In this document: piece after piece, positions 23,873-34,802 of the stretch
Layout: every line of letters starts with the position of its first letter
Numbering within the stretch: the stretch's first letter is position 1
Assembly (NCBI RefSeq): GCF_963259705.1
Contig: NC_081847.1
Span: forward strand, 74,343,469 to 74,407,468
Length of the DNA: 64,000 nucleotides
Origin: Myotis daubentonii
Lineage: Eukaryota; Chordata; Mammalia; Chiroptera; Vespertilionidae
Direction: 5' to 3'
The notes under the pieces: generated by a model
Seen by the model: only the letters and a program-made list of their open reading frames with translations
Databases searched by the model: none
What the model was told of the DNA's origin: nothing
Position numbers and translations under genes: made by a program

Positions 23873-24072
23873 AACATAGTATTTGGAGTTCAAACCCATA
23901 TTTGTACTTTACCAGTTGTGTAACTTGGAGCAAACAGAAAACTCTTCTGGTCAATTTTTTCATCTGTAATTTGTGGATATGGATATATGCCTCACCAATT
24001 TCTTGTTAGGATTGAATGAGCTAATGCATACAAAATGCCTAGCACAATGTCTATCACATGTTCAATATAAGT
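23873..24072 (+). mobile_element. MIR SINE relic
   Basis: Forward MIR: 'agtatttggagttcaaaccc', 'accagttgtgtaacttggagcaaac', 'ttttttcatctgtaatttgtggata', 'ttgttaggattgaatgagctaatgc', 'tgcctagcacaatg'. Confidence 0.8.
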
Positions 24073-24077
24073 GATTT

Positions 24078-24119
24078 TTTTCTTCTTTCTTTCTTTCTTT
24101 CTTTCTTTTTTTTTATTTT
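24078..24119. repeat. (CTTT)n microsatellite
   Basis: Short CTTT array followed by T9, directly after the MIR 3' end. Confidence 0.9.
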
Positions 24120-25854
24120 TGATTCAGTGCATTTTGAGTGTGTTTTTGTTAGTGGCCTATTCAAATTGTGTTGCTTCCAAATTCATTTCAGAGGTTGATG
24201 CTCAATCAGGTAGAAGATTCATCGGACCATGGATCATCGTCAGCCCTGCTTTTTCAGGTGTAAGGATACTTATAGGGAGACCGCTGTATTGCCTAATCTG
24301 ATGTCTTCTGGAAAATTAACAAAGTGTAATGTACACATTGTTTTTTTCAGACCATTGAATTATGTAGCCTTTAAACCTGACCACAGACTATTTTTCATAG
24401 GAGAATAATAGAATAAGCTTTATTCCAAATCTGGACTTTCTTGTTTTTAAACTAGGTTATACTTATTTTAAAGACATAATTGATATTAATTTTAAATACC
24501 CTTTTAGACTTATTTAGATATAGGTCTCTGCCATATATCGTGCCTGTGCACACATGAAGAGGGAAATAATTGCATAATGAATTGGTTAAGGTGCTCTTAA
24601 CATGTTTCACAATTGAATCTGAGTCTTGTGACTCATGTTCTGACTCAGAATCTCTGAGGTTGCTCATTGTTTTCCTTCCCCACACAATATTGTATTTTGG
24701 GTTTCTAAAGCATATTGGTGGAAAAAAAATCATAAAAAAGAGCCTAACTCTTGCACTTGCAATATTCCTCCAAGTCACTAATGCTTATTACAAAAATGTT
24801 GATCATAAAAAAAAATGTTGATGGTTATGCACAGGCAATAATTACATATGTCCATCAACTGCCTAACTTGCCCGAACACAACTGGATTCAGAAGTTTTTA
24901 AATGTGAAACAAACCAACATAACAACAATTGTATCTTAGGCCTATAAAATGCAGCAATGACCCATGAAGAATTATTAATGAAAGGTGGATAATGCTTCTA
25001 CTTTGAAGTCCACACAGCAGACTCCTCCATCAGTCACCAGAATCAGGACACTGGCAATGCATTGATAGCATCCCATGTACCATGTACCTTGATGATGGGA
25101 AATCTTGGGAATAGCCTTGGGCTGTGCTTCTCGAATGGACCCCAGTCCCTTCTGAGGCAGTCCCAGCAACAGGAAACACTGTTCTAATAACAGACTGTGC
25201 TCTGACTCCTGTCTGCCAGCAGCTTCAGTGAAATGCTTGGCCTCTAGAGAAGGTGGGAAAGAACAAAATATTTCATTTTATTAAATATCTGGTCTTTAGA
25301 GTGAAAGGCCCTGGAGTGTAGGGAAGATATGTACCGATGAATTTGGAGCTTCCACTGAGGCCTTTCTATCACAGGAAAAACCCCTGTAAGAGATATCAAA
25401 TGAGGGCTGCAAAGATTCCCTTGCTTTGGAGGTGGGAAGATTAATGGGCCTGAAACTCTGATAGACTCTGGACTCTGATGTCTCGAATATCAGACATCTC
25501 AGCAAACAGAGAATTCCTTTAGGTATTTTTAACACATGTAGTGGTGGCAAAGTGGGTATCTCATGAAATGTATGCTCTCTCAGTCTATTTTTCTTATTTC
25601 GAATACATTTGTACTGTCATCCTATGGGTGACACTTAATGTACATTAAGTTCAGTCTGCCACATGTGTAACACCAAGAACGATCAGATTTGTCAAAATTC
25701 ACTCGGGAAGGCTTATGAAAACCAGAGTAAAATTTTAGGAATGAAAGGGGGAAAGTACCCACCCTAGGGAAGCGAAATCAGGTAGAGAAGTTTAAGGGAT
25801 ATAATCGCCTTGGGATCTTCTTGAAATAAATACTAGTAATAATGACTTTTAAAA
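24120..25854. other. unassigned AT-rich sequence
   Basis: No recognised gene or mobile element. The open frame at 24452-24778 (minus) is AT-rich and featureless. Confidence 0.5.
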
Positions 25855-26015
25855 AATGACAAGATGGTCCACAGTGTGCTAGGCACTGTGCTAATCGCTC
25901 TACATTGTTAACTTATTTACTTTTCATGACAAATTTTTATGAGGAGAAATGGCTGAAGATTAAACCCAGCTCTCTCAAAACCAGTGTCCTGATAATAACT
26001 CAATTCTATACAACG
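25855..26015 (-). mobile_element. MIR SINE relic
   Basis: Reverse MIR: 'cagtgtgctaggcactgtgctaatcgctctac', 'tttcatgacaaatttttatgagg', 'attaaacccagctctc'. Confidence 0.7.
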
Positions 26016-27544
26016 GATGGTTCTTTGATCCACTTGAAAAATGTAAAACCAACAAAACAGCAGCATTCAACGTAATGTCTTAAACCTAAATTAATTATTT
26101 ACATATTTGCAAATTCCATTCTTGTCCTGCCCCCTGGCATCTGTATTTGAAATCAGGAGGCTCACATTCTGATCCCCCACCCCCACACCTGACACAAACA
26201 CACTCAAAATCATGTTGTAAGCATGCTTCCATGTTTCTTATTTTCAATTAAAATGTTGGACCCAAAGTCTGAAAATGCTTTTTAATGGTACACATTGAGT
26301 TGGTTTCTAGTTCATGCTGCTGCAGATCAATCAGTTATATTTATTTCCAGAATCTTGAATTTCAAGGGGCACCTCTTCAAAGGGAAGTCCTGGGTGGGAT
26401 CCCTGAGAAGTCAGACCTGCCTCCAATTGCCCCCTCCTCGCTGGGAGCCTCTATGCCCTAAATAGTACCCATCCAGCAGCGGGAATTTCAAAGTTATGTT
26501 TTAGTCTTCAAAGTGGTAACTTATCAGAACACCTGTGTTGGTCTTGCTTGAAAAGAGGATACCTGATATAAATTCAAATATTTCTTGCAGAAGCTTTTGA
26601 TTGTTTTCTGAATTATTATTAAGCATTTGCACTAAGAACATTGAATTATGAAATTCCAAGTCACACAGCCCATTGCATCTCTAATTATAAATAAATAGTT
26701 TCAACTTCTGCCCCTCCTGGAGCACTGATTATATAGATTAGTCAGCACACTCATCCATCCCTAACTTCTCTCTCTCCTATCCCTGGAGAAACCACTGGGC
26801 TTAACACTTCTGGGAAGTGGACTGGCTTCCATTGGGACAAACACATTCTTTGTCCTTTGAAACCCCATCATATGACTTCACAAAGAGCCTGAGCAGAAAG
26901 TGAGCTTTCCCCTACTCAGCTGTGGAAATCCCCCCAGAACACTCTCCATCCAATAACAAATACTAAGCCATCTTCAGCTCCTAGCAAAATTCCATCTTCT
27001 GTTGGTGAAATTTTGAGCATGTTTCACTGTTAGTACAGGGTCTCCAGCCCCAAACTTATTCCTCAGAAATGATGTGAGATCAGAGGGAACTACTATTTTG
27101 CTTTGATAAATTCTTTTTTTATTTTTTATTTCTGGAGTATCATTACACACTTTAGTAGTTAACATTGGAGGGAAGGAAAAGCCACTTTGAGGAATTGATT
27201 TAAAGGCAAACAACTGAAGAAGCAAACATGGGAGAATTTTCTTTGGCAGGCTACTGAAGTCATGTGCTCTGTTTCCAATTAATTGGAATGATGACGGGAG
27301 AAGATCATAGTAGAATGGATGTCATCTTTCAGTTGCTAAATTTCTTATTTCTTTCTCTACCCCAGTGGATCTAGCTCGTTGGGCTGAATTTATCCTCTTA
27401 AAGGCAGAGGTCATTGAGTTACTTCTCCAGCAAACACTATCGAGGGGTCCTTATTGCCTGTGGTTCTTCATCCCAGCATCCAGGAACTTCCACAGATGGT
27501 TCCTGGCTTACTCTCTAAGTCTCATGCTCATTGCTTCCTCAGAT
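26016..27544. other. unassigned sequence, partly conserved-looking
   Basis: No mobile element recognised. Around 26580-26760 there are several homeobox/Oct-like AT motifs ('gaattattatt', 'ctaattataaataaat', 'gattatatagattag') without repeat signatures. This could be a conserved non-coding element, but only alignment would show it. Confidence 0.35.
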
Positions 27545-27675
27545 AAGTCAAACTCAGCCCTGCCACTTACTAGTCTTGAAATTTACTTAATTAATAGTTC
27601 TAAGTCTTGCTTTCCTCATTGGTGAATTAAAGATGATTCCTACCTCAGAGAAATGTGAGTTTTAGAGAAATCTTA
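27545..27675 (+). mobile_element. MIR SINE relic
   Basis: Forward MIR: 'aactcagccctgccacttactagtcttg', 'tcttgctttcctcattggtgaattaaagatg', 'ctacctcagag'. Its 3' part is cut by the SINE that follows. Confidence 0.7.
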
Positions 27676-27846
27676 GACACTAGCTGGGTAGCTCAGTTGG
27701 TTAGAGTTTCATCCTGATACACCAAAGTTGCAGGTTTGATCCCCAGACAGAACACATGCAAGAATCATCCAATGAATGCAAAAATAAGTGAAATAACAAA
27801 ATCGATGTTTCTCTAAAAGATCAATGAATAAACACACACACACACC
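27676..27846 (+). mobile_element. tRNA-derived bat SINE, older family
   Basis: The head 'ctagctgggtagctcagttggttagagt' (A box) and 'gcaggtttgatccccag' (B box) give a clear tRNA-like promoter. The body 'caagaatcatccaatgaatgcaaaaataag', 'acaaaatcgatgtttctct' and the CA tail follow. It differs from the Ves copies in head and body, so it is a separate, older tRNA-SINE family. Confidence 0.85.
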
Positions 27847-28085
27847 ATAACAGCCACAATTTGGTGAACTGACTATACCTGAGCAGTGATCGCCATAGAG
27901 CAATACCTTGTCAAACTCAGATATAGAAATACTCAAAAATTTGTAGGTAGCATTATTTATATTATTAATTTTATTCTAAGATTGATTCAGATGTTATTTT
28001 GTTTTCCTTTCTCTCAACAACAAGAACTGTTTATATCATTCATTTTGTTGCTTAATATTATATTCTTTTTAAATATTTTTCCTGA

Positions 28086-28105
28086 CTGTGTGTGTGTGTG
28101 TGTGT
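28086..28105. repeat. (TG)n microsatellite
   Basis: About 10 TG units. Confidence 0.95.
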
Positions 28106-28173
28106 TCTACACAAAAGCTGTGAGTGGGAGATTTGCAAGCTCCTACAAAGTATGTAATTAACATGCTGTTTAT

Positions 28174-28304
28174 TGAAAGAAAGGAGGAAGGGAGGGAGGG
28201 ATGAAGGGTGAGAGAAAGGGAGAAAAGGAGGAATAAAGATCGGGAAGAGGGAGGGATGAAAGGAGGAAGGAAAGATGGGAAAAATGAAGGAAGGAAGGAA
28301 AAAA
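28174..28304. repeat. polypurine (GGAA/GGGA) tract
   Basis: About 130 bp almost purely A and G on the + strand, with GGAAGGGA and GGAAGGAA units. The frames through it (for example 28058-28375 minus, Ser/Pro/Phe-rich) are products of low complexity. Confidence 0.92.
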
Positions 28305-28738
28305 GAACAGTAGGGTATCTCTGGAATCCTAAAATGTCCATCAGGGATAGAGGCCAGGTGGTAGATGACCACCATCTCTTAGGTGGCTGATTTCAAAGTC
28401 AGCAGGAGAGAGATGTTCGAGATATACTTGACGTTTAATGAAGTATAAATAGTAACCTGAGGTCTCAATAGCTTTGGAATTTTATTGGTCCCAGACTTGG
28501 AGGCAAAAATGAACCATATGCCTAGAATTGGACATTAGAGTGCCTCACTGCCAGGATTAGAAGATATTAACTCACAAACATGGGGACTGCCCCTCCGATT
28601 TACAAAGACAAATAGAGTATGTCTCAGTCAGCTATTGTCCAGATATGCTCTGTTCATGATTAAGAATCCATGTGTATGTGCATGTGTATAGTGAGTCCAC
28701 TAAACTTTCTAATGTTTATTAATGCACGTGGGTACTTA

Positions 28739-29549
28739 CTAGGTGTACCGGTTAATAATGCGGATTTCATAATCAAAGAAAACATAATAATTTCAAGAAA
28801 AACATCAAAAGTGCTTTATTCAAAGTAATGTCCATTGCTAGCTACCCATCTCTCCCATTTTTCAGGTAATTTGTGGATACCGTCCCAATAGAACTTTTCT
28901 TTTTCTGAGGCAAACTATTCAGAGACCCAATATTCCAATTCTTTGTACGTTTTGAAGTGCTGCTCAGAAAGTGCGCGTGCCATCGATCAGAACAAGTGGT
29001 AATTTGAAAGAGCAAGGTCTGGTGAATACGGCGGAAGGGTTAATACTTCCCAGGCAAGATATTTTAACGTGTCTTTAACTGGTTTTGAAGTGTGTGATGG
29101 TGTGTTATCATGAAGCAAAATTACTTTGCTGTGTCTTCTGGCCCATTCTGGTCGTTTTATGATCAAAGCGTGGTTCAAATTGACTTGGACGTTCTTTGTC
29201 TCTCACATGAAATCATCACTTTTAAAGCATTTAAACCAATGTTCACAAGTATCTTGAGATTGAGCATGTTCACCATAAACTTCCCAAAGTATACGATAAC
29301 TTAAAGCAGCACTTTTCTTCAAAATAATGAATTAAAACTTCCCGCAAATGCTCTTTTTTGGCATGAACTTGAACATTTTTAAGCATAAAAATATCTATGA
29401 TGTTAATACCTTCAGAAAATTTGACATATAAAGTTTTGAAGCTTGTTGTCAATATAACACAATAGCATACATATCAAATCACATATATATCAACTTATGT
29501 GTAACTCCATCTACTGAAAAAAATCCTCATTATTAACTGCTACACTTGG
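28739..29549 (-). mobile_element. mariner element, internally deleted
   Basis: An 811-bp element with TA on both sides (28737-28738, 29550-29551). The left end reads CTAGGTGTACCGGTTAATAATG and the right end, inverted, CCAAGTGTAGCAGTTAATAATG, giving inverted repeats of about 30 bp with few differences. Full mariners are near 1.3 kb, so some 450-500 bp are missing, and the transposase remnant shows the gap is in the middle of the gene. Confidence 0.93.
28816..29362 (-). pseudogene. mariner transposase pseudogene
   Basis: Degenerate mariner transposase, the cut-and-paste enzyme that binds the terminal repeats and inserts at TA. The N-terminal helix-turn-helix part is seen as KEHLREVLIHYF (about 29310-29350), followed by a frameshift and 'GEHAQSQDTCEHWF'. 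The middle of the catalytic domain with the first catalytic Asp is deleted. The reading resumes at RPEWARRHSKVILLHDN, which carries the second catalytic Asp (HDN). The third catalytic position of the D34D triad, normally Asp in the 'SPDL..SDYHLF' motif, is Asn here (SPDLALSNYHLF, codon AAT). The C-terminal part (HKLPEKWERWVAS) follows, broken by TGA right after YHLF and by a later TAG. It cannot encode an active enzyme. Confidence 0.9.
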
Positions 29550-29673
29550 TATAAGTTCAACAGCCATAGATTAAGGGTAACTGGACCTTCTGTGACAGGA
29601 ATTGGCATTCCCAGAAGCAAGAAGCAGATCTAAGAGAAGGCCAGAAGCAGACAACCAAAATGGCAATTGAAAG

Positions 29674-29722
29674 TTAGTCATATTAAGTGATAGAGAGTTA
29701 AACTATCTCTTAATATGACTAA
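29674..29722. repeat. 20-bp inverted repeat with 9-nt loop
   Basis: Left arm TTAGTCATATTAAGTGATAG (29674-29693). The right arm at 29703-29722 is its reverse complement except for one position. The loop is AGAGTTAAA. It lies about 125 bp beyond the mariner right end. No TA or longer target duplication marks it as a MITE. Confidence 0.9.
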
Positions 29723-29967
29723 TCTGTGAGCTACCATCCAGGAATTGTGCCCAGCCTTTGGTTCTGAGATCCAGAGAACAAAGGTAAGTCAAGAGTGAAC
29801 TATTGGGAAATAGGTTAATTTAAAGCTGAGCATGAGAACAGATTTATGGGCCAAATTAGAGAAGATGGACCATGGTTCCCTCCTGATGAAAGCCAGGAGC
29901 TATCAGGAATTTACTCCAAGAACAAAAAACTTATCTAATGATTGTCCCCCTCTCCATTATACAACCA

Positions 29968-30129
29968 CTAGAGGCCCAATGCACAAACTTCATCCAAGGG
30001 GCTTAGCCTTCGCAGCCTTGGCAGCTTGCCTTGGCCCCAGCTCCGTCCGGAAGGTTGTCCAGAAGGACTTCTGTAAGGTCGTTTTGGCTGTTCGGTATAA
30101 TTAGCATATTATGCTTTTATTATTATAGA
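29968..30129 (-). mobile_element. Helitron (HeliBat-type), first of a tandem pair
   Basis: On the + strand it starts CTAGAGGCCCAATGCAC and ends TTTTATTATTATAGA, so on its own strand it runs from TCTATAATAATAAAAG to a 3' end with GGGCCTCTAG. The interior 'ccggaaggttgtccagaagg' and 'cagccttggcagc' is typical of bat Helitrons. It is non-autonomous, with no Rep/helicase coding. An A precedes the CTAG end, fitting insertion between A and T. Confidence 0.9.
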
Positions 30130-30317
30130 CTAGAGGCCCAGCACACAAAATTGTGCACAAGTAGCTCACCACCGCTTGCTGCCCTGCCCGCTACTGCTCG
30201 CAGGCCGGGGGTGGGGGGAGGAAGGAACCGAGAGGTGGTCAATGCACCTCATGGTGACTGGTTGAGCGGTCATTCTCGTCATTACGCTTATGGTCCCTGG
30301 CCTTTTATTATATAGGA
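30130..30317 (-). mobile_element. Helitron (HeliBat-type), second of a tandem pair
   Basis: Begins CTAGAGGCCCAGCACAC at the base after the first element's terminal GA and ends TTTTATTATATAGGA before a T. The 3' hairpin is visible as 'gcacacaaaattgtgcac' beside the CTAG end. The GC-rich middle ('gcaggccgggggtgggg') is unlike the first element, so this is a different subfamily and not a duplicate. Confidence 0.9.
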
Positions 30318-32585
30318 TAAGCAGAGCTAAGTTACAGATGTAACCAACTGATCTTTGGTTCCTATGTGAATCTTCTGTTCATTTAGTGACAGTATCTACT
30401 GATATACTAACACAGACATGGACAAAACTATAAGGGATTAATGTAATGCCATCTGCCTTGTTCAGCCAGGACAAGGTGTGTCTGGGAAATTTTAGTTGGT
30501 AATGATCTCACTTCTTTGGCTAATTGTGAAATTGTCCAGTTCATGTTAAATTTCACCTCTTGCCCATGACATTTTTATTTTTGACTTCACATTCAGTTTA
30601 ATATCAAAAATCCCCAGGTCTTAACCATAGCTCTACTTACACAAACACAGACAGCCGCACCTGTGATTTGAATGAAACTGCGTTGGAACTGAAGACAGAA
30701 AGATGATGAAAAGAGAGGAAGTGATGGCAAGGTTAACACATGAGTGAACTCAAGCTTGCTCACATTGTAAAACCTATTTCCAAAGCCAGGGCACTTATTT
30801 TAGAAACTGTGAAAGATTTTCTAGAGATTTACTGCAAGAAATCGGTCCCCGGGCAGAGAGAGTTCTGAAATGCTTTCTATCATGCCTTATGTAACTCCGG
30901 GAAAAAATATTATTCCCCTGAATTGGGGGTGAGACAAGAGATGGATTTGTACAGAGACTAACTGCCTAAATACTTCAAGCATTGCTGCCTTCCCCCCTCT
31001 TTGAAGAAAAGGAAATAATAAATCAGAAGATTAGGGATTTACGTCCATTTCAAGGTGCCAATAGCCAAGCCACATTAGCTGGCTCCATGCCTAAGCACTT
31101 CGTGTGGGAGGTGGGCCCAGAGGGAGAGAGGCCCAGTGCTTCGTGCAGTTTTGAGGGCTGTGAAGTGGTGACACAAAATAAAAGGAAATATTCCTCATTG
31201 AATTCACTTATTTTGTGAAGGTCAGTGTACTGGTAAGAAAAGCAGAACATTAGGGTCTCCTGTCTCCGAGCTTGTTAGGTGAATCCCCCTGAAATCAGAA
31301 TAACATATTTTCTAGATTACCTGGGAGTTGGAGAAACATCTCTTGCATTAATCTAGATATTTCTGTAACAGGCAGTAATGTGAGGACACTTGGGAAGGGC
31401 TCCCGTGGGTGCCCTCTGCTATGAAATTCCAACAGCTTTCACATTCCATTAGTTTGTAAGTGAAATTCCATATTTCCTCCATCAGAAATTTATCCAATCC
31501 TCACTCTCCCAAGGCAAGTGCCTCTTGCTTCACTCTCCAACTGAACCCCCTGCTGGATCTGTCCTTGCATCTTAGTACCAACATTCGCCACTCTGAAGAC
31601 AAGCTCAATTGCTTGAGCACCTACAGATGAATAAGATTGTGAAAATCAAAAGGAAAAGTAGGTAAGGAGCCCTAACTAGTACAATGCTCTTACCAAGTTT
31701 TCAGAGGTTCAGCAGAAAGGAATCTTTCTGTGTCCATAAGCCAGGGTCCACCCTGTCCCCAAGGAGCTATCAACCTACCCTGTCCCAGACCAGGGCTCAA
31801 ATATGTGTGGGGGCAAGGGTGTGGGTAGAAATGTGTAATTGAAAAAGGCAATCACCCTTTCTCTGGAGACATGGTGTGGTTGTTAAGTGGCCAGTCTGGG
31901 TTTTATCAATTGCCAACCTAGAGTGATTCTGAGCTGTGGCCCTGGGGTCCAAGATGCTCAGTGACTCCCTTGGCCCATTCATGGGTGTGCTTGCTCGTCT
32001 GAGCATCATTTTTCTTGGAGTTAATAAAAACCCTTTCCTAACTCAGGGATGTAGCCAGTGCTGACTCCCACTTGCACACTCAGCTGCTGTTCCCCTGCTC
32101 CTAACAATCGTCTTCAAATCACAGTATTTCACGATCAGTTTCCTGAAACCCAGCTGGATTTTCCTCTCCAGTGGACAGGACCTGGCGCACTGCCACTTTT
32201 CTCTTGACTTTTCACATCTGCTCTATCTTAACTCACTTGCAGATCTGGGCAAGATAGACTTCCCCTGATAGCTCCTGCCCAGGACCCACATCAGCAAGAC
32301 TAGACCCTTGACCTTCACACTTGGAGAGCAGTGATTGAAAGTTCAAGCTGGAAAATCAAATCTCTTAGGCCATATGCCCCACTTACTGCCATAGAGCTTT
32401 GGAACGTATTCTAACCAATGCGCCGAGCCAGCACCACACCAGACGGGAGCCCGAGTCAGGCAAAGGAAAAACTCAGCCATACTAATCCTGTCTTTATTTA
32501 AAATTTTGATATTTTGTTTATTGTGAATGTTTTTACACCTGATTGCTTCAAATTGTGATCACTGTGGGTTTTTTTGGAAGGGTTC
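30318..32585. other. unassigned sequence
   Basis: About 2.3 kb in which I recognise no mobile element and no gene. Confidence 0.5.
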
Positions 32586-32589
32586 CCCT

Positions 32590-32825
32590 TTTTATGGAAT
32601 TTATTGAGGTGACATTGGTTCACAAAATGATATGGGTTTCAAGTGTACAACTCAATAAAACATCATCTGCACACTGCATCGTGCACCCACCCACCCACCC
32701 ACTGCCCCAAGCGAAGTCTCTTTCTGTCCCCGTTCCTACCCCCTCTTTTGCCCACATCCACCTATTCCCCAACACCTTTCCCTCTGGCTAACACCATCCT
32801 CATGTCTGTGTCTATGTGATATATA
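32590..32825 (-). mobile_element. L1 LINE 3' end
   Basis: Reverse L1 3' UTR: 'tttttatggaatttattgaggtgacattggttcac', 'gggtttcaagtgtacaactc', 'catcatctgcacactgcatcgtg', '(CCCA)n', 'ccctctggctaacaccatcctcatgtctgtg'. It is heavily 5'-truncated and starts near its own polyadenylation end, so it holds no coding sequence. Confidence 0.85.
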
Positions 32826-32939
32826 TAAAGTGTTTGTGTGTGTGTTTTGTGTTATTTGTTTTTTTTTTTTGCTTAATGCCTAAAAAAAGTGTTCCCCTTT
32901 AATTTCACACCCAAGGCAAGTGCCTACTGCTTCACTAGT

Positions 32940-33140
32940 GCCAACACTGCCCTGGACCTCAGTTTCTCCATCTATGAAGTGGGAATCATAATAGGGCTTA
33001 GCTTATTTTTTAGAATATTTTTTAAAAGTAATTACAGTTTTTAATAAAGTAATTAATTCCAATTGTGTGCATAAAGTGTTAACAAAGCACTTGACACACC
33101 TAATAAGTGCTCAAAAAAAGAAAAAAAGGGATTATCATCA
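32940..33140 (+). mobile_element. MIR SINE relic
   Basis: Forward MIR: 'gacctcagtttctccatctatgaagtgggaatcataatagg', then 'gtgttaacaaagcacttgacacacctaataagtgctc'. Confidence 0.8.
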
Positions 33141-33311
33141 TATATATTATTTTGTTTTATTATTAATTAATATGCTATATTCCTATAAAGACCTTGGGGA
33201 AAGAGTTTGGGTTGTTCCAATTGTATTTTTTTTTTTTTGCAGTGGTGTAGTGTTTTGCACATAACAGTTTCGCCATCAAAGCTACTGCTTACTAATTAGG
33301 GGATTGAAACA

Positions 33312-33745
33312 GATTATACCTAAGATCCATTCCTTCCACTGGTTCCTGGAAATCTGTCTCTGATTTCTTTAACATCCTCAGCTGATAACAACTTATATGT
33401 AATATGTGTTATATCACTGTTACCTGTTTTACAACTTTTCTTCACATCAGACCTGCTTTCAATAGTCACTGTTTCTTCTCCCTGCCTCTCTGGTTTATCA
33501 CCACCACATGCACATGGGACGACCTCTACATCTGGGAAAGAGTTCCAGCTCCAGGATTCTTCAACCCACTGTGCTGGCAGCATTCCACGAGTTCGTCTTG
33601 GGAAATGATAATTGATTACTCCAGAGGGAAAACTCCATTTCAACACCAGCTGGCAGCCAGACTCTGTCTTAGAGCCCCCGAAGGAGTCCCCAGCAAAATC
33701 CTCAGCAGAGGCAGCATAAGTGTGAATAGGACTGATAGTATCTTA
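33312..33745 (-). other. unexplained open frame, possible exon or processed pseudogene
   Basis: A minus-strand frame stays open for about 144 codons, from after a TAA near 33745 to the stop at about 33312. Its composition is protein-like (for example LKWSFPSGVINYHFPRR and SWNSFPDVEVVPCACGG) and not low-complexity. There is no convincing ATG start near its beginning. An AG acceptor after a pyrimidine-rich run (around 33718-33735 on the reverse strand) and a CAG|GTAACA donor-like site near 33413 would allow an internal exon. I do not recognise the product. The same DNA is also open on the + strand (33404-33772), which weakens the case because the stretch is simply poor in stops. Confidence 0.25.
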
Positions 33746-34795
33746 AGTCTTAAAATGTCACTGTGTGCGTGATCCACCTTAAATGCACTTGAGTTTGGCA
33801 TTGATAAAGTTCCAGAGTAGTGAATTTTCCAATGGCTACCCCAGGGTGACCCAGCAGTATTTTTTTTTTAATTTGCAGATTTGAATAGGCAGCATGTTTT
33901 CCATCCAAAACCACTTGAACAAACAAACCAGGTAACAAAGGAACAACCCAGAAATGCAACAACCTTAGATGCATAGTTGATAGGAAAGAAGAGATCAGCT
34001 TTGAGAAAGAGTGAGGTGGGGGGTGAACATTAGTATCCTGGGGTGATATATGGACACTCTTGTTCTCAGAGCTGAGTTGACTGTTACCCATTGGGCCCAT
34101 GAAAGCTGCCATCCTAAATGCCAGGAAATGAAAAGGAAAACAAATACGTTGATTATTTGTCCAAACTCTTCAAATGAAAATGAGTAAGGATGTTTAAACG
34201 TGAATATGATTTCCATTCCACAAAGTGCATCCTGGATGTCAAAAATACATGTTGGTTCTTTGTTGAATAAAATTCTTGAGAGTTCTTCTACCATCTCTTT
34301 AAGAAGCACACTCATTCATATGAACACATGCCTGGGTATCACCACATCCATGAAGTAATGAGATGCTTAGATCTCACCATGCATGTGACATTTAAAGCAA
34401 GAAATAAAGGATAAGGCAAAGAACAAAATATATGGCTTCTAAACAAAACTCAAATTTGTGAACTTCTCACATTTTTAAAAAGTCATACTAACAAACTTTA
34501 TTCATGATATAAAATATTTTGGTATTCATTATATATTTGTGATAGTATTAATTTTTAAGTAAAGTAGTATAGTCAATAGGCGGATATTTCCAGCTAGGTT
34601 GACCTTATCTTCAGAGCAGTAGCACAAAAGAAGAACTCACCTTCAGGAGCCTTATAAATAGATGTGCGTTCTCTCTCCTCGGTCATGATTACTGTCAAGG
34701 TTGCGTGTGGTTTCTATTTTGGGCCCAAATAGCAGAAAAGCTGCTTTTGCAGCCAAGAAGCAGCATTGTAGGATGCCAATAAATTCTGGGGAAAA
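33746..34795. other. unassigned sequence
   Basis: Partly AT-rich. Frames at 33750-34112 and 33995-34315 (minus) have no recognisable domains. No mobile element recognised. Confidence 0.5.
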
Positions 34796-34802
34796 TTACA
34801 TT

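Noticed and set aside
28058..28375. Ser/Pro/Phe-rich and Lys/Glu/Arg-rich frames across the purine tract
   Set aside because: They are products of the polypurine/polypyrimidine repeat.
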